Source of the DNA: JBGTHB01 sp041746415
Lineage (GTDB): Bacteria > Pseudomonadota > Gammaproteobacteria > Coxiellales > Coxiellaceae
NCBI GenBank assembly: GCA_041746415.1
Contig: JBGTHB010000023.1
Span: 1-29,268 of the forward strand
Direction: 5' to 3'
DNA: 29,268 nucleotides
A program made the position numbers and the translations under genes. The notes beneath the pieces were generated by a model. That model saw only the letters and a program-made list of their open reading frames with translations, was not told the origin of the DNA and did not search any database. Positions 7,739 to 15,159 of the stretch are shown piece after piece; positions within the stretch are counted from its first letter, which is position 1, and each line of letters begins with the position of its first letter.

Positions 7739-8209
7739 CTAGCCCAATAACGCTTTAGTTTGTGGATTATTGGTATCGCTACAAACCGAACCACAAATGG
7801 CAAGCATAGCGTCAACACAAATGAGCAGAACCAACAAAACAGCGGCGCCTGCATTCACATTTCTGACGGTGGTAGAGTCTTGATGTGCTGCGTATGCTAG
7901 AGCAAGACCAATGCCAGCAACCACATTTGCAGCTAATAGACCTGCTGCCTTACCTAAGTAAGAATAGCTATGAAACGGTTGATCATGATGGGATGAGTGT
8001 ACTTTATTAATGGCGCCCACACCCACAATACCGACCAGTAACAGACCATCCAATATTCCAGTCACAGCTAATTCATCTAAAACACTGCATTTAGGGCCTC
8101 TGTTGGTGCAACGGGCCATATTAACCACCAATATTAAAAAAGCGGTTATGCCTGAACTTAGGATAGCATTAGATCGAAAATTTTTTATTTGCTCATGAGA
8201 TAGCGGCAT
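7739..8209 (-). CDS. orphan four-helix membrane protein
   Basis: 156 residues with four predicted membrane segments at about 15-33, 48-67, 86-108 and 119-141. The loop after helix 1 carries two Cys (ARCTNRGPKC), and the end of helix 4 carries ICGSVC. No signal peptide beyond helix 1. The ATG follows a good Shine-Dalgarno site (TAGGAGATC). I do not recognise a family. Small orphan membrane proteins with short Cys-bearing loops are common among lineage-specific proteins of intracellular bacteria, but nothing in the sequence proves export. It may be co-transcribed with the downstream flavoprotein. Confidence 0.65.
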   Translation of the reverse strand: MPLSHEQIKNFRSNAILSSGITAFLILVVNMARCTNRGPKCSVLDELAVTGILDGLLLVGIVGVGAINKVHSSHHDQPFHSYSYLGKAAGLLAANVVAGIGLALAYAAHQDSTTVRNVNAGAAVLLVLLICVDAMLAICGSVCSDTNNPQTKALLG

Positions 8210-8382
8210 GTCGTGATCTCCTAGTCATTTTTCCAACTTGCAGTTTACCTATATTGCTAAAAACAATTCAACTTAACGCGTAATTATATGTGAATTTTTT
8301 TATCCAACGGCACGTGGGGCCACAGATAAAATAAATCACTGTCTGCTGCAACAATAAAAGTGTGTATTTTTTATGGAACGAG

Positions 8383-8388
8383 TATAGT
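8383..8388 (+). promoter_or_regulatory. possible -10 element of the dioxygenase gene
   Basis: TATAGT lies 26 bases upstream of the ATG at 8415, in the gap between divergent genes. A -35 at the right spacing is poor (GTGTAT near 8362), so this is a weak call. AAGGAAG at about 8403-8409 is the ribosome binding site. Confidence 0.35.
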
Positions 8389-8414
8389 ATTCTTTTTTTT
8401 AAAAGGAAGTGAAT

Positions 8415-9590
8415 ATGCCATCCGTTGATTCTCCCTTTCAATTACAAAACCAAAAACAATTCGATTTATCGCACGGCTTTTTGCCTACGCATGATCCAAT
8501 TACGCATTTAACGGCTGAACTAAAAACGTGGGATGAGTTTGCTTACGCGCTACCAAAATTATTGTGCAGTCAACGGTTTCGAGATTTCGTCAAGGCACTG
8601 CCTGAGTTTAATGTAAACGCTATAAAAACTGGGGAACAACGCGAACGCGCGATGTTGATATTATCCTATGTTGCGCATGCGTACGTGTGGCTAGGTGGCA
8701 ATCATCCAGCTACTCATTTGCCGGCGATTATTGCTAAGCCTTGGTATGAAATTGCTACGCAGTTAGGTCGTCCACCTATTTTATCTTATGCTTCTTATGC
8801 GTTGTATAACTGGCGGCGCTTTGATGTGACAGCACCGATTGCCATCGACAATATTGCGCTATTACAAAATTTTCTGGGCGGTGTTGATGAAGAGTGGTTT
8901 ATCTTAATTCATATTGATATAGAACAAAAAGCCGCGCAAGGTTTACGTGCGTTGCTGCCAGCAGAACAAGCTATAAATAACAACGACAATAAAGCACTAG
9001 CAAAGCAATTAAATGAATTGCGTTTGTCGTTAGCGGCTATGCAAAAAACCATGGAACGCATGCCAGAATTCTGCGACCCTTACATTTATTACAACCGTGT
9101 GCGCCCTTATATCCACGGCTGGAAAGACAACCCTTCTCTGCCACAAGGATTAATTTACGAAGGCGTTACACAGTACCACGACAAACCACAACGATTTAAA
9201 GGTGAGACTGGCGCGCAAAGTGGTATTATCCCTTTGTTTGATGCCGCTTTAAAAATCGAGCATGAAAACACACCATTAAAACAACACTTAGATGAAATGC
9301 GCTGCTACATGCCACCTGAGCATCAAGCTTATTTAACCGCCTTAGAAAAGAGTCCTTCTATCCGCCAGTATGTTAAGCAACAGCATTATCCTGAGCTAAC
9401 TGAACTGTACAATGCAGCGATTGAATTAATTGGGGAGTTTAGAGCCACGCATTTAAAATACGCAGCGCAATATATCGAAAAACAAAAGCAGACTAGCGAA
9501 GCGAATTCAACAGCGGTAGGTACAGGTGGCACACCGTTTATGGCATATCTAAAAAAACATCGTGACGAAACGATGGCTTTTTTACTGTAA
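8415..9590 (+). CDS. indoleamine 2,3-dioxygenase-like heme protein
   Basis: 391 residues from the ATG at 8415, which has AAGGAAG at proper spacing; a GTG two codons upstream is also possible. The C-terminal region carries the IDO hallmarks: FRATHLKYAAQYI with the proximal heme-ligand His at about 346 (cf. human IDO1 LRSYHLQIVTKYI, His346), and GTGGTPFMAYLK matching the IDO1 GTGGTD...FLK loop. HIDIEQKAAQGL and GAQSGIIPLFDAAL also fit. The family opens the indole ring of L-tryptophan to N-formylkynurenine in the cytoplasm, using heme and O2. No kynureninase or formamidase gene is nearby, so whether the product feeds NAD synthesis, catabolism or local tryptophan depletion is open. Length equals eukaryotic IDO. 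Confidence 0.88.
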   Translation: MPSVDSPFQLQNQKQFDLSHGFLPTHDPITHLTAELKTWDEFAYALPKLLCSQRFRDFVKALPEFNVNAIKTGEQRERAMLILSYVAHAYVWLGGNHPATHLPAIIAKPWYEIATQLGRPPILSYASYALYNWRRFDVTAPIAIDNIALLQNFLGGVDEEWFILIHIDIEQKAAQGLRALLPAEQAINNNDNKALAKQLNELRLSLAAMQKTMERMPEFCDPYIYYNRVRPYIHGWKDNPSLPQGLIYEGVTQYHDKPQRFKGETGAQSGIIPLFDAALKIEHENTPLKQHLDEMRCYMPPEHQAYLTALEKSPSIRQYVKQQHYPELTELYNAAIELIGEFRATHLKYAAQYIEKQKQTSEANSTAVGTGGTPFMAYLKKHRDETMAFLL

Positions 9591-9617
9591 ACAAGTAACG
9601 CCATAGTCCAACAGTGG

Positions 9618-10268
9618 TCACTCTATAACGTACAACAGCACAGCTAAAAATTGGAAAATGCTGCCCAACAATACACACAGGTGCCACATAAAATGGCTGA
9701 AATAATACTTACTATCCATGACATAAAAAATTACGCCAATCGTATAAGCTAGGCCACCCGCCATCAGCCAAACTAATCCCGCTAACGGCATATGGTGAAT
9801 CATGGGTTTTATAGCAATAACAATTAACCAGCCCATGCACAAATAAATGGTGACGGATAAAAACTCAAAACGGCCAGTGAAAAATAATTTAAATACCAAG
9901 CCAAATAACGCCAATCCCCAAATAACCCCAAACAACGACCAGCCCCATTCACCTTGAATACTGATTAGAGTGAAGGGTGTGTAAGAACCCGCTATAAAAA
10001 AATAAATGCTAGCGTGGTCGAATATTTTCAGCGCATTTTTTATTTTGGGCTTTTGATAGCTGTGATAAAGCGTAGAAGCAAGATACATCACAATAAAAGT
10101 TGTGCCATAAACGGCGCTGCTCACAATTTTTAAGGTGTCATGGCGCATTGCTGAAAGCACAACTAATGAAACTAAGACAGCAATGCCAAGTAACACGCCG
10201 AGCCCATGAGAAAGTGCATTGAAAATTTCCTCAACTACTACCTGAACTTCTTGTGTCTTTCTCATCAT
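9618..10268 (-). CDS. hemolysin III/TrhA-family (PAQR-like) membrane protein
   Basis: 216 residues, seven membrane helices. Family motifs: EEIFNALSHGLG near the N-terminus, STLYHS, DHASIYFFIAGSYTPF and HFMWHLCVLLGS near the end; the Ser/His/Asp and His residues form the metal-site signature of the PAQR/hemolysin III superfamily. Members are inner-membrane proteins implicated in membrane-lipid or fluidity homeostasis; the hemolysin name is historical. The start lies 38 bases inside the end of the upstream MFS gene, in a different frame, pointing to translational coupling. Intact and of normal length. Confidence 0.88.
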   Translation of the reverse strand: MMRKTQEVQVVVEEIFNALSHGLGVLLGIAVLVSLVVLSAMRHDTLKIVSSAVYGTTFIVMYLASTLYHSYQKPKIKNALKIFDHASIYFFIAGSYTPFTLISIQGEWGWSLFGVIWGLALFGLVFKLFFTGRFEFLSVTIYLCMGWLIVIAIKPMIHHMPLAGLVWLMAGGLAYTIGVIFYVMDSKYYFSHFMWHLCVLLGSIFQFLAVLLYVIE

Positions 10269-11484
10269 TTTTACTACAAACCTTCAGCACTGTTGCACTA
10301 ACCAACAAACCCACGCCACAAATCCACATTGAATAGTCTATGCTGGCTCGCACAATAAGGCCTGTGAAAAAAGTTGTCAACCCGAACGACAGCGCCATAA
10401 TTGACCCCGTCACGCCCATTACCCACCCCTGTTCATCAGCAGCTACCTGATTTGAAAACAAGGTTAATAACACAGAATAAGCACAAGAAATTGAGCAACC
10501 TATAGCAAATGCGGCTAACCACATAAATAATTGTTGTGGTAATAGCGTGACAAAAGCCGCCACACTTGCGACTAATATACTGATTAGGGCAATGCTGGCT
10601 AATCGAAAATGCGCGGTTAAAAAATCCACCAAGAATGCACTCGCTGAAATGAAACCCAGCGCAACCACAGTTAAAACTAATGAAACCTGCAGTGCATCAG
10701 CGTGATAGCGCTCAAATGCAAACATAGAGATAAAAGAATAATAACTGCCCCATGCGTAAATCATGATTAAAAATACGATGGAAAGATTGCGTAAGCGTTT
10801 TATTTTAAAAGCGTCTGCAAACATGTATAAGGCTTTCGTTAATTGAAAGCGTAACGCAGTTTTGGTACGAAAGGTTTCCTTAAACGCTAACCAGATCAAG
10901 AGTGCATTTAATAATGAAACGCCTGCGGCAAAAAATAATGGCGTCTGTAGACTGAACCAATGCACAAGATAACTATCTGACAGTAAACCGCCTACAATGG
11001 GACCAAGCACAAACCCGAGTGAAATCGCTGAAATCATGTAAGCTAAATTGCGTGCTTTATGTTGAGGATCACTAATGTCAACAATCGTTGCCTGAGCAAT
11101 AGCTTGGCTGCCAGCCGTAAACCCGGCAATAATGCGCCCAATCAGTAGCCAAGCAAAGCTGGAGTAAATTACCGCTATTCCCGAAATAAAATAACCGATA
11201 AAAGTACCGAGCAGACAGATAATCAACGACTTTTTACGTCCGATGCTATCGGATAAATCGCCTAAAATGGCGGCGCCGAAAAACCAACATAACATGAAAA
11301 TGGCAATTAAAAATGAAAACATCACCTCGCGGGTCGGTATCGAGATTTGGTTAGCCACAAAATGATTGTGCGGGTCCATAATTAGGCTGTTTAAAATAGG
11401 AAACAACAGGCCCAGGCCCATGCCATCTATCATCAATACTAAGAATAACGGAGCTGCACTCCAGAGAGAATGATTGTTTTTCAT
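10231..11484 (-). CDS. major facilitator (TetA-like) efflux transporter
   Basis: 417 residues from the ATG at 11484, with 12 membrane segments. The loop between helices 2 and 3 has the MFS motif A, GDLSDSIGRKKSLI. Helix 5 has GFVLGPIVGGLL (motif C type), the antiporter signature. Overall it resembles the drug:H+ antiporter-1 group that includes TetA. Substrate unknown. A TTG at 11502 would add six residues. The gene runs into the hemolysin III-family gene with a 38-base overlap. It is divergent from recX across a 201-base gap with two dyads, of which the one at 11531-11550 is a possible operator. Confidence 0.87.
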   Translation of the reverse strand: MKNNHSLWSAAPLFLVLMIDGMGLGLLFPILNSLIMDPHNHFVANQISIPTREVMFSFLIAIFMLCWFFGAAILGDLSDSIGRKKSLIICLLGTFIGYFISGIAVIYSSFAWLLIGRIIAGFTAGSQAIAQATIVDISDPQHKARNLAYMISAISLGFVLGPIVGGLLSDSYLVHWFSLQTPLFFAAGVSLLNALLIWLAFKETFRTKTALRFQLTKALYMFADAFKIKRLRNLSIVFLIMIYAWGSYYSFISMFAFERYHADALQVSLVLTVVALGFISASAFLVDFLTAHFRLASIALISILVASVAAFVTLLPQQLFMWLAAFAIGCSISCAYSVLLTLFSNQVAADEQGWVMGVTGSIMALSFGLTTFFTGLIVRASIDYSMWICGVGLLVSATVLKVCSKNDEKDTRSSGSS

Positions 11485-11530
11485 AGCTGATAATAACCCC
11501 AAAATTGATTAAATCAATAAGTTGTGCGCA

Positions 11531-11550
11531 ATGTAAGCAATATCTTACAT
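11531..11550. promoter_or_regulatory. 20-bp dyad, possible operator between MFS gene and recX
   Basis: ATGTAAG, six bases, CTTACAT: a perfect 7-6-7 inverted repeat of the size bound by dimeric TetR/MarR-type repressors. It lies 47-66 bases upstream of the transporter ATG on the minus strand. No regulator gene adjoins it. Confidence 0.35.
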
Positions 11551-11634
11551 ATTTACAGGCTAATCACCTCTATTGCAATGGCCTAGGGAGATCTAAAATC
11601 TACAAACACTCAAATTCTATTGCGACAGACTTAG

Positions 11635-11654
11635 CTTTATCAAGGATGATAAAG
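11635..11654. promoter_or_regulatory. second 20-bp dyad, 5' of recX
   Basis: CTTTATC, AAGGAT, GATAAAG: a second perfect 7-6-7 inverted repeat, 32-51 bases before the recX ATG. Its centre is 104 bases from that of the dyad at 11531-11550. It could be an operator or an mRNA hairpin in the recX leader. Confidence 0.3.
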
Positions 11655-11685
11655 AACCTAAAACTAACTACAAGGAAGTAGCGCC

Positions 11686-12144
11686 ATGCGATTATTAAAT
11701 GATATTAATCAGACTCTGCACGTAGCCTATAAATGGCTGTCGGAAAAGCAACTGACAGAAAAGCAATTAATACAACGTTTGCAGCTTGTGGTTGCTGACC
11801 ACCCCGCGAAAAACGACTTGGTGTACAAAACTATGAAATCATTAAAAGACGAAAATTTGTTACAAGATGAATGGATTGCTGAAAGCATTGCCCATCGCTA
11901 CGCGCACTTTTCTAATGCAGCCATTTTAAAGAAATTATTGGATAAAGGATTGAGCGAAAGCATTTCAAATGATGCTATTGCTAAACTGATGCCAGAAGAT
12001 ATTCGCGCTAAACGCTTAGCGGAACAAAAATGGGAAGATCTTTATTTTGAAAGCACAGAGACTAAGCTGAATAAAATTAAACGTTATTTAGAAAGTCGCG
12101 GTTATTCGGAAAGACTGTTAGTGCAAGCTGTTTCCGTTTTATAA
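11686..12144 (+). CDS. recX: RecX-family regulator of RecA
   Basis: 152 residues, close to the length of proteobacterial RecX. The protein is a set of short three-helix repeats: AYKWLSEKQLTEKQLIQRL, then a middle repeat with LKDENLLQDEWIAESIAHRYA (the family's DDxxFAxxWV region), then KIKRYLESRGYSERLLVQAV at the C-terminus. RecX binds RecA filaments and limits recombinase activity. The usual neighbour recA is not in the window. The ATG has Shine-Dalgarno AAGGAAG. The sequence is divergent, so the family call is good but not certain. Confidence 0.75.
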   Translation: MRLLNDINQTLHVAYKWLSEKQLTEKQLIQRLQLVVADHPAKNDLVYKTMKSLKDENLLQDEWIAESIAHRYAHFSNAAILKKLLDKGLSESISNDAIAKLMPEDIRAKRLAEQKWEDLYFESTETKLNKIKRYLESRGYSERLLVQAVSVL

Positions 12145-12170
12145 CTTTGTAGCTTGATTCGCCTTTTGAG

Positions 12171-12219
12171 ACGGAAGTTCTGCCATTGCGCCGCTGCTTC
12201 CGTTACAGTCCGTTTTTTC
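12171..12219 (+). terminator. possible terminator or structured RNA after recX
   Basis: ACGGAAG (12171-12177) pairs with CTTCCGT (12197-12203), and a six-T run follows at about 12212-12217. The loop (19 bases) and the gap between stem and T-run are long, so efficient termination is doubtful. The surrounding 12145-12280 is noticeably GC-richer than neighbouring intergenic DNA. Confidence 0.3.
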
Positions 12220-12373
12220 GTCGTTACGAGTCCGCGAGACAATCCACGCAAACTACTACAAGCAGACACACGGCCTAAATGGTCTATCTTTTGAATATTA
12301 AGATTATTTTAATTTTAAGCCTGCACTATGGGTCCCACAATAAATCGTAGTAAATAAATGTTTAGGAGGCGAT

Positions 12374-12673
12374 ATGGCTTGTGTAACTGAAGATAATGCT
12401 TGGGCTATGAAATTCGTAGGTGGGATCTTAACTGTTGCAACGTTTGTCTTTGGCTTTATCGCATCCAATGTGGACACTTCAGGCAATACATCAGAGGACA
12501 AGGCTGATGCAAAACATGTTCGAAATGCCTTCTTAATCACTACTGGTGTAACTGCAGCTATTGGAGTGCTTCTTTGCACTGCCGGTATAGCAATGAGTGC
12601 ACGTCTGCGTGCCGCGAGAAGATCAGCGCAGGATGGTGGCCGTCTGTTAGAAAATGGACCTAGAGCAGGCTAA
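12374..12673 (+). CDS. orphan two-helix membrane protein
   Basis: 99 residues. Two membrane segments, about 13-31 and 52-74, are separated by a polar Ser/Asp-rich loop; the C-terminal tail (about 76-99) is Arg-rich then Gly/Arg (RLRAARRSAQDGG). The ATG follows a near-perfect Shine-Dalgarno site, TAGGAGGCGAT, which argues strongly that this is a translated gene. No family recognised. The positive tail predicts a cytoplasmic C-terminus. Its stop overlaps the stop of the convergent gene at 12670 by a few bases. Confidence 0.65.
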   Translation: MACVTEDNAWAMKFVGGILTVATFVFGFIASNVDTSGNTSEDKADAKHVRNAFLITTGVTAAIGVLLCTAGIAMSARLRAARRSAQDGGRLLENGPRAG

Positions 12674-13683
12674 AGTTCCACGGCAACAAACTGCGGCACA
12701 TACAGATTTTTATTAGCTGGGTTTTTCAATAGCGCCGACAGCGCATCCAGCGAACCCCCCAAATTAATATTGACGTTGTATGTTAATACTAACTCATTTG
12801 CTTTAGAAAGCTCGGGATGTATTTTCACAGCGTAACTAAAGCAATTTTTGGGGATGTGATTAATGCGATAAGTCGCTTTCATTATATGCCACGGTCCCGC
12901 GAGCTTTTGCGCTGTGTAAAAATGTATGGTGTTAGTACCATTGGTGATCATGGCTGTAATAAAGTGATGATGCCATTTCACCATGCTGTATTCAGTCTCA
13001 GCTGGCAAGCCATCAATATTGTGATAAACCAGCTTGCTTTTATTTATCTGATTTAATTTATTGATTGGCAGTTTTACATAGCAGCTGCGATAGTTGTGTT
13101 TGTTTTTGCACATGCCAAACAAATAAATTTCACTCCCCTCTTTATATGCAGCTGCAAACATTAAGCGTTTATTTTGCATTGGTAGCCATGACACAATTTT
13201 ATATTTCCATTGTGTGGGTATTGCTTGCGGATTATTAACAAACAATAAACTCGTACCAAAGTTATTATTCTGCATTGAATTAGGACGCACTAGTGCCGCT
13301 ACAATTATTAGTTGATGATTAGCCATTAGTCCCGTTGTGGGCCACAAATAAGCATGTTTATCTTTGGGTTGGAAAATCGCAAACGGTGGTTGTGGTTTAA
13401 AATATTTATGGATGGGATGACAATAATGATCTTTACACACTCTTTCACCCACAGAATTGTGGGCGATTGCATGCACTTCTCGTTTATGATGTGTGACGCT
13501 GCCAATTAACGTATCGCCAAACAACCAAATGGTTTTGTTTGCATTTATTGTTACAGATGTAGCGATATCCGCACCCAACCACACGCCGTGAGCATTAGCT
13601 GGAGGGTTAATATCGTGTTGGAATTTTGTTGCAGCATGAGCGTTAAAGCCGATGCAGCACAAAAATAATAAAATTTTATTCAT
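12670..13683 (-). CDS. secreted DUF4185/DUF5005-like beta-propeller protein
   Basis: 337 residues. The N-terminus MNKILLFLCCIGFNAHA is a Sec signal peptide. The mature part has features of the glycosidase-like five-bladed beta-propeller families annotated DUF4185/DUF5005: VWLGADIATSVTI, IWLFGDTLIG, LWPTTGL, EIYLFGMC, and near the C-terminus ELVLTYNVN. These domains resemble GH43-type propellers; enzymatic activity has not been shown for this protein. Periplasmic or extracellular by its signal. It follows the conserved hypothetical at 13694 after 10 bases, so the two are probably one operon. Confidence 0.65.
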   Translation of the reverse strand: MNKILLFLCCIGFNAHAATKFQHDINPPANAHGVWLGADIATSVTINANKTIWLFGDTLIGSVTHHKREVHAIAHNSVGERVCKDHYCHPIHKYFKPQPPFAIFQPKDKHAYLWPTTGLMANHQLIIVAALVRPNSMQNNNFGTSLLFVNNPQAIPTQWKYKIVSWLPMQNKRLMFAAAYKEGSEIYLFGMCKNKHNYRSCYVKLPINKLNQINKSKLVYHNIDGLPAETEYSMVKWHHHFITAMITNGTNTIHFYTAQKLAGPWHIMKATYRINHIPKNCFSYAVKIHPELSKANELVLTYNVNINLGGSLDALSALLKNPANKNLYVPQFVAVEL

Positions 13684-13693
13684 TGGCTGTTTT

Positions 13694-14134
13694 CTAATTT
13701 AAAGTACGCATGGTTAGTAAAATATGAGTAAGCCGAATAAACTCAGCAGCTAAATCATTAAATAAATCGGCATGCTTATTTTGTTGACGTATCACAGCCA
13801 ATGTATAATAAGCTTGTTGGCCCATATCAATAAAATAATTGTTATCAAGATTTAGTCCTTGCGCTCTTTCAGGAAATAAACCGGCAATCAACAAACAACG
13901 ATCACCTGTGATACGCAATTGATTAATGCGATTCTTGCCTGTGTCATTAGCGGAGTTTAAAAAATCAATGGCGATTATATTACGCAGCATTGCTGTATCT
14001 TTAATGTGGCCATCCAAAGTCAAAATTAAATAGCTTTCAAGGTTTTCATTTAGCAAGTAACCGAGTTTACCGCGAGCTTCATATACTAAATCATACCACT
14101 CATGTAAGTTGCTGGATTTAATTGCTATTGTCAT
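13694..14134 (-). CDS. conserved hypothetical cytoplasmic protein
   Basis: 146 residues, no signal peptide or membrane span. The pattern (WYDLVYEARGKLGYLLNEN, ESYLILTL, then GDRCLLIAGLFPERAQ, YFIDMGQQAYYTLA) looks like a uniform family of proteobacterial proteins without an assigned function; this rests on memory of similar sequences, not on a search. Shine-Dalgarno AGGAAGAGG precedes the ATG. It appears to head a two-gene unit with the secreted propeller-like protein. Confidence 0.7.
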   Translation of the reverse strand: MTIAIKSSNLHEWYDLVYEARGKLGYLLNENLESYLILTLDGHIKDTAMLRNIIAIDFLNSANDTGKNRINQLRITGDRCLLIAGLFPERAQGLNLDNNYFIDMGQQAYYTLAVIRQQNKHADLFNDLAAEFIRLTHILLTMRTLN

Positions 14135-14162
14135 GGTCCACCCCTCTTCCTAGCCTATTTTA

Positions 14163-14168
14163 ATTATA
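14163..14168 (-). promoter_or_regulatory. consensus -10 element of the 14134-12670 operon
   Basis: Minus-strand TATAAT, 28 bases before the ATG at 14134. A weak -35 (TTCAAG) lies 16 bases further upstream, inside the gap after and slightly into the end of the S66 peptidase gene. Confidence 0.4.
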
Positions 14169-14197
14169 GCGCAAGAATCAATGGCTTGAATTGAGGG

Positions 14198-15142
14198 TTA
14201 TGAAAACGTCATTGTAGGATTTTCTCCAAGCTGTAGTTGAGCTTTTAGATAAAACGGCACCGGCAAATTTACGCTACCATGACTGATTTGCGGGGTGTAC
14301 AACACCGGTTTAGCTTGTGTGCGTGCGAAATCATGTAGCGCTTCAGTGATGGCTTGATTAAACAAATCTGGGCGCTTGGCTTGATGCTCATCATAATAAA
14401 TGCCCGCTAATAAAATAGCGCTGACGTCGCTGAAAAGTCCAATACGTGCAAAGTATTTTAGAGTTCTGATGAGCCGATAAGCTGGCTCATTTACTTCTTC
14501 CAATAATAAAATTTTATTTTTTGTTTGCAGTTGCCATAAATCTTTAATGCTAATGTTAATCATGGAAAGATTGCCGCCGATAATATGTGCACCAATGTGT
14601 TTTGATTTTTTGGCTGCATTATTCAATGGTTGAATTTCGGAGATGGCGGGACTTACACCATGCCGCAATAATTCACGTAAAGCATCGAACGAGATATCAC
14701 TAATCGGCTCGCCTGAATTGGTGCGGACTAGTTGTCTAGCAACAATAGCGCTGATGCAATACCATTGCAGTTGCTGATAAAAATAAACCAGCAATGGCGT
14801 CACATCACTAAAACCGATTAATGTTTTTGGTGGTAACTTCACGAGATTAAGCAATTGCGGGTGAATATAAGGTAATAAATCCGCACTGCCCTCCCCGCCA
14901 CGCAATGCCCATAATACATCAATAGTTGGATCAAGGGCGTGACTCAAAAAATTTGCCGCCCGCTCTTTGACAGAAAATTTACGATAGCATTCTTCACTGT
15001 ATTCAACCTGACAATTTAATGTTGCCTGCAAAAACGCTTGAATGTCTTGTACTTCTCTTTCAGTGCCATAATAAGCGCTTGTCGAAATGATAACGACTTT
15101 ACTTTTGGAGGTGAGTAGCGGCTGTTTCAATTTATTTGGCAT
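14198..15142 (-). CDS. peptidase S66 family LD-carboxypeptidase (LdcA/MccF-like)
   Basis: 314 residues. The S66 elements are in order: LRGGEGSADLLPYI (about 80-93), the nucleophile elbow IGFSDVTPL with Ser about 112, LLLEEVNEPAYRLIRTL with catalytic Glu about 215-216, and PQISHGSVNLPVPF with catalytic His about 288. Family members cut the L,D bond of murein tetrapeptides during peptidoglycan recycling (LdcA) or inactivate microcin C-type peptides (MccF). The first fits a housekeeping role better; sequence alone does not decide. Cytoplasmic. It is divergent from the recombinase gene, whose ATG is only 17 bases away. Confidence 0.9.
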   Translation of the reverse strand: MPNKLKQPLLTSKSKVVIISTSAYYGTEREVQDIQAFLQATLNCQVEYSEECYRKFSVKERAANFLSHALDPTIDVLWALRGGEGSADLLPYIHPQLLNLVKLPPKTLIGFSDVTPLLVYFYQQLQWYCISAIVARQLVRTNSGEPISDISFDALRELLRHGVSPAISEIQPLNNAAKKSKHIGAHIIGGNLSMINISIKDLWQLQTKNKILLLEEVNEPAYRLIRTLKYFARIGLFSDVSAILLAGIYYDEHQAKRPDLFNQAITEALHDFARTQAKPVLYTPQISHGSVNLPVPFYLKAQLQLGENPTMTFS

Positions 15143-15159
15143 CGGCCTATCATATAGTG

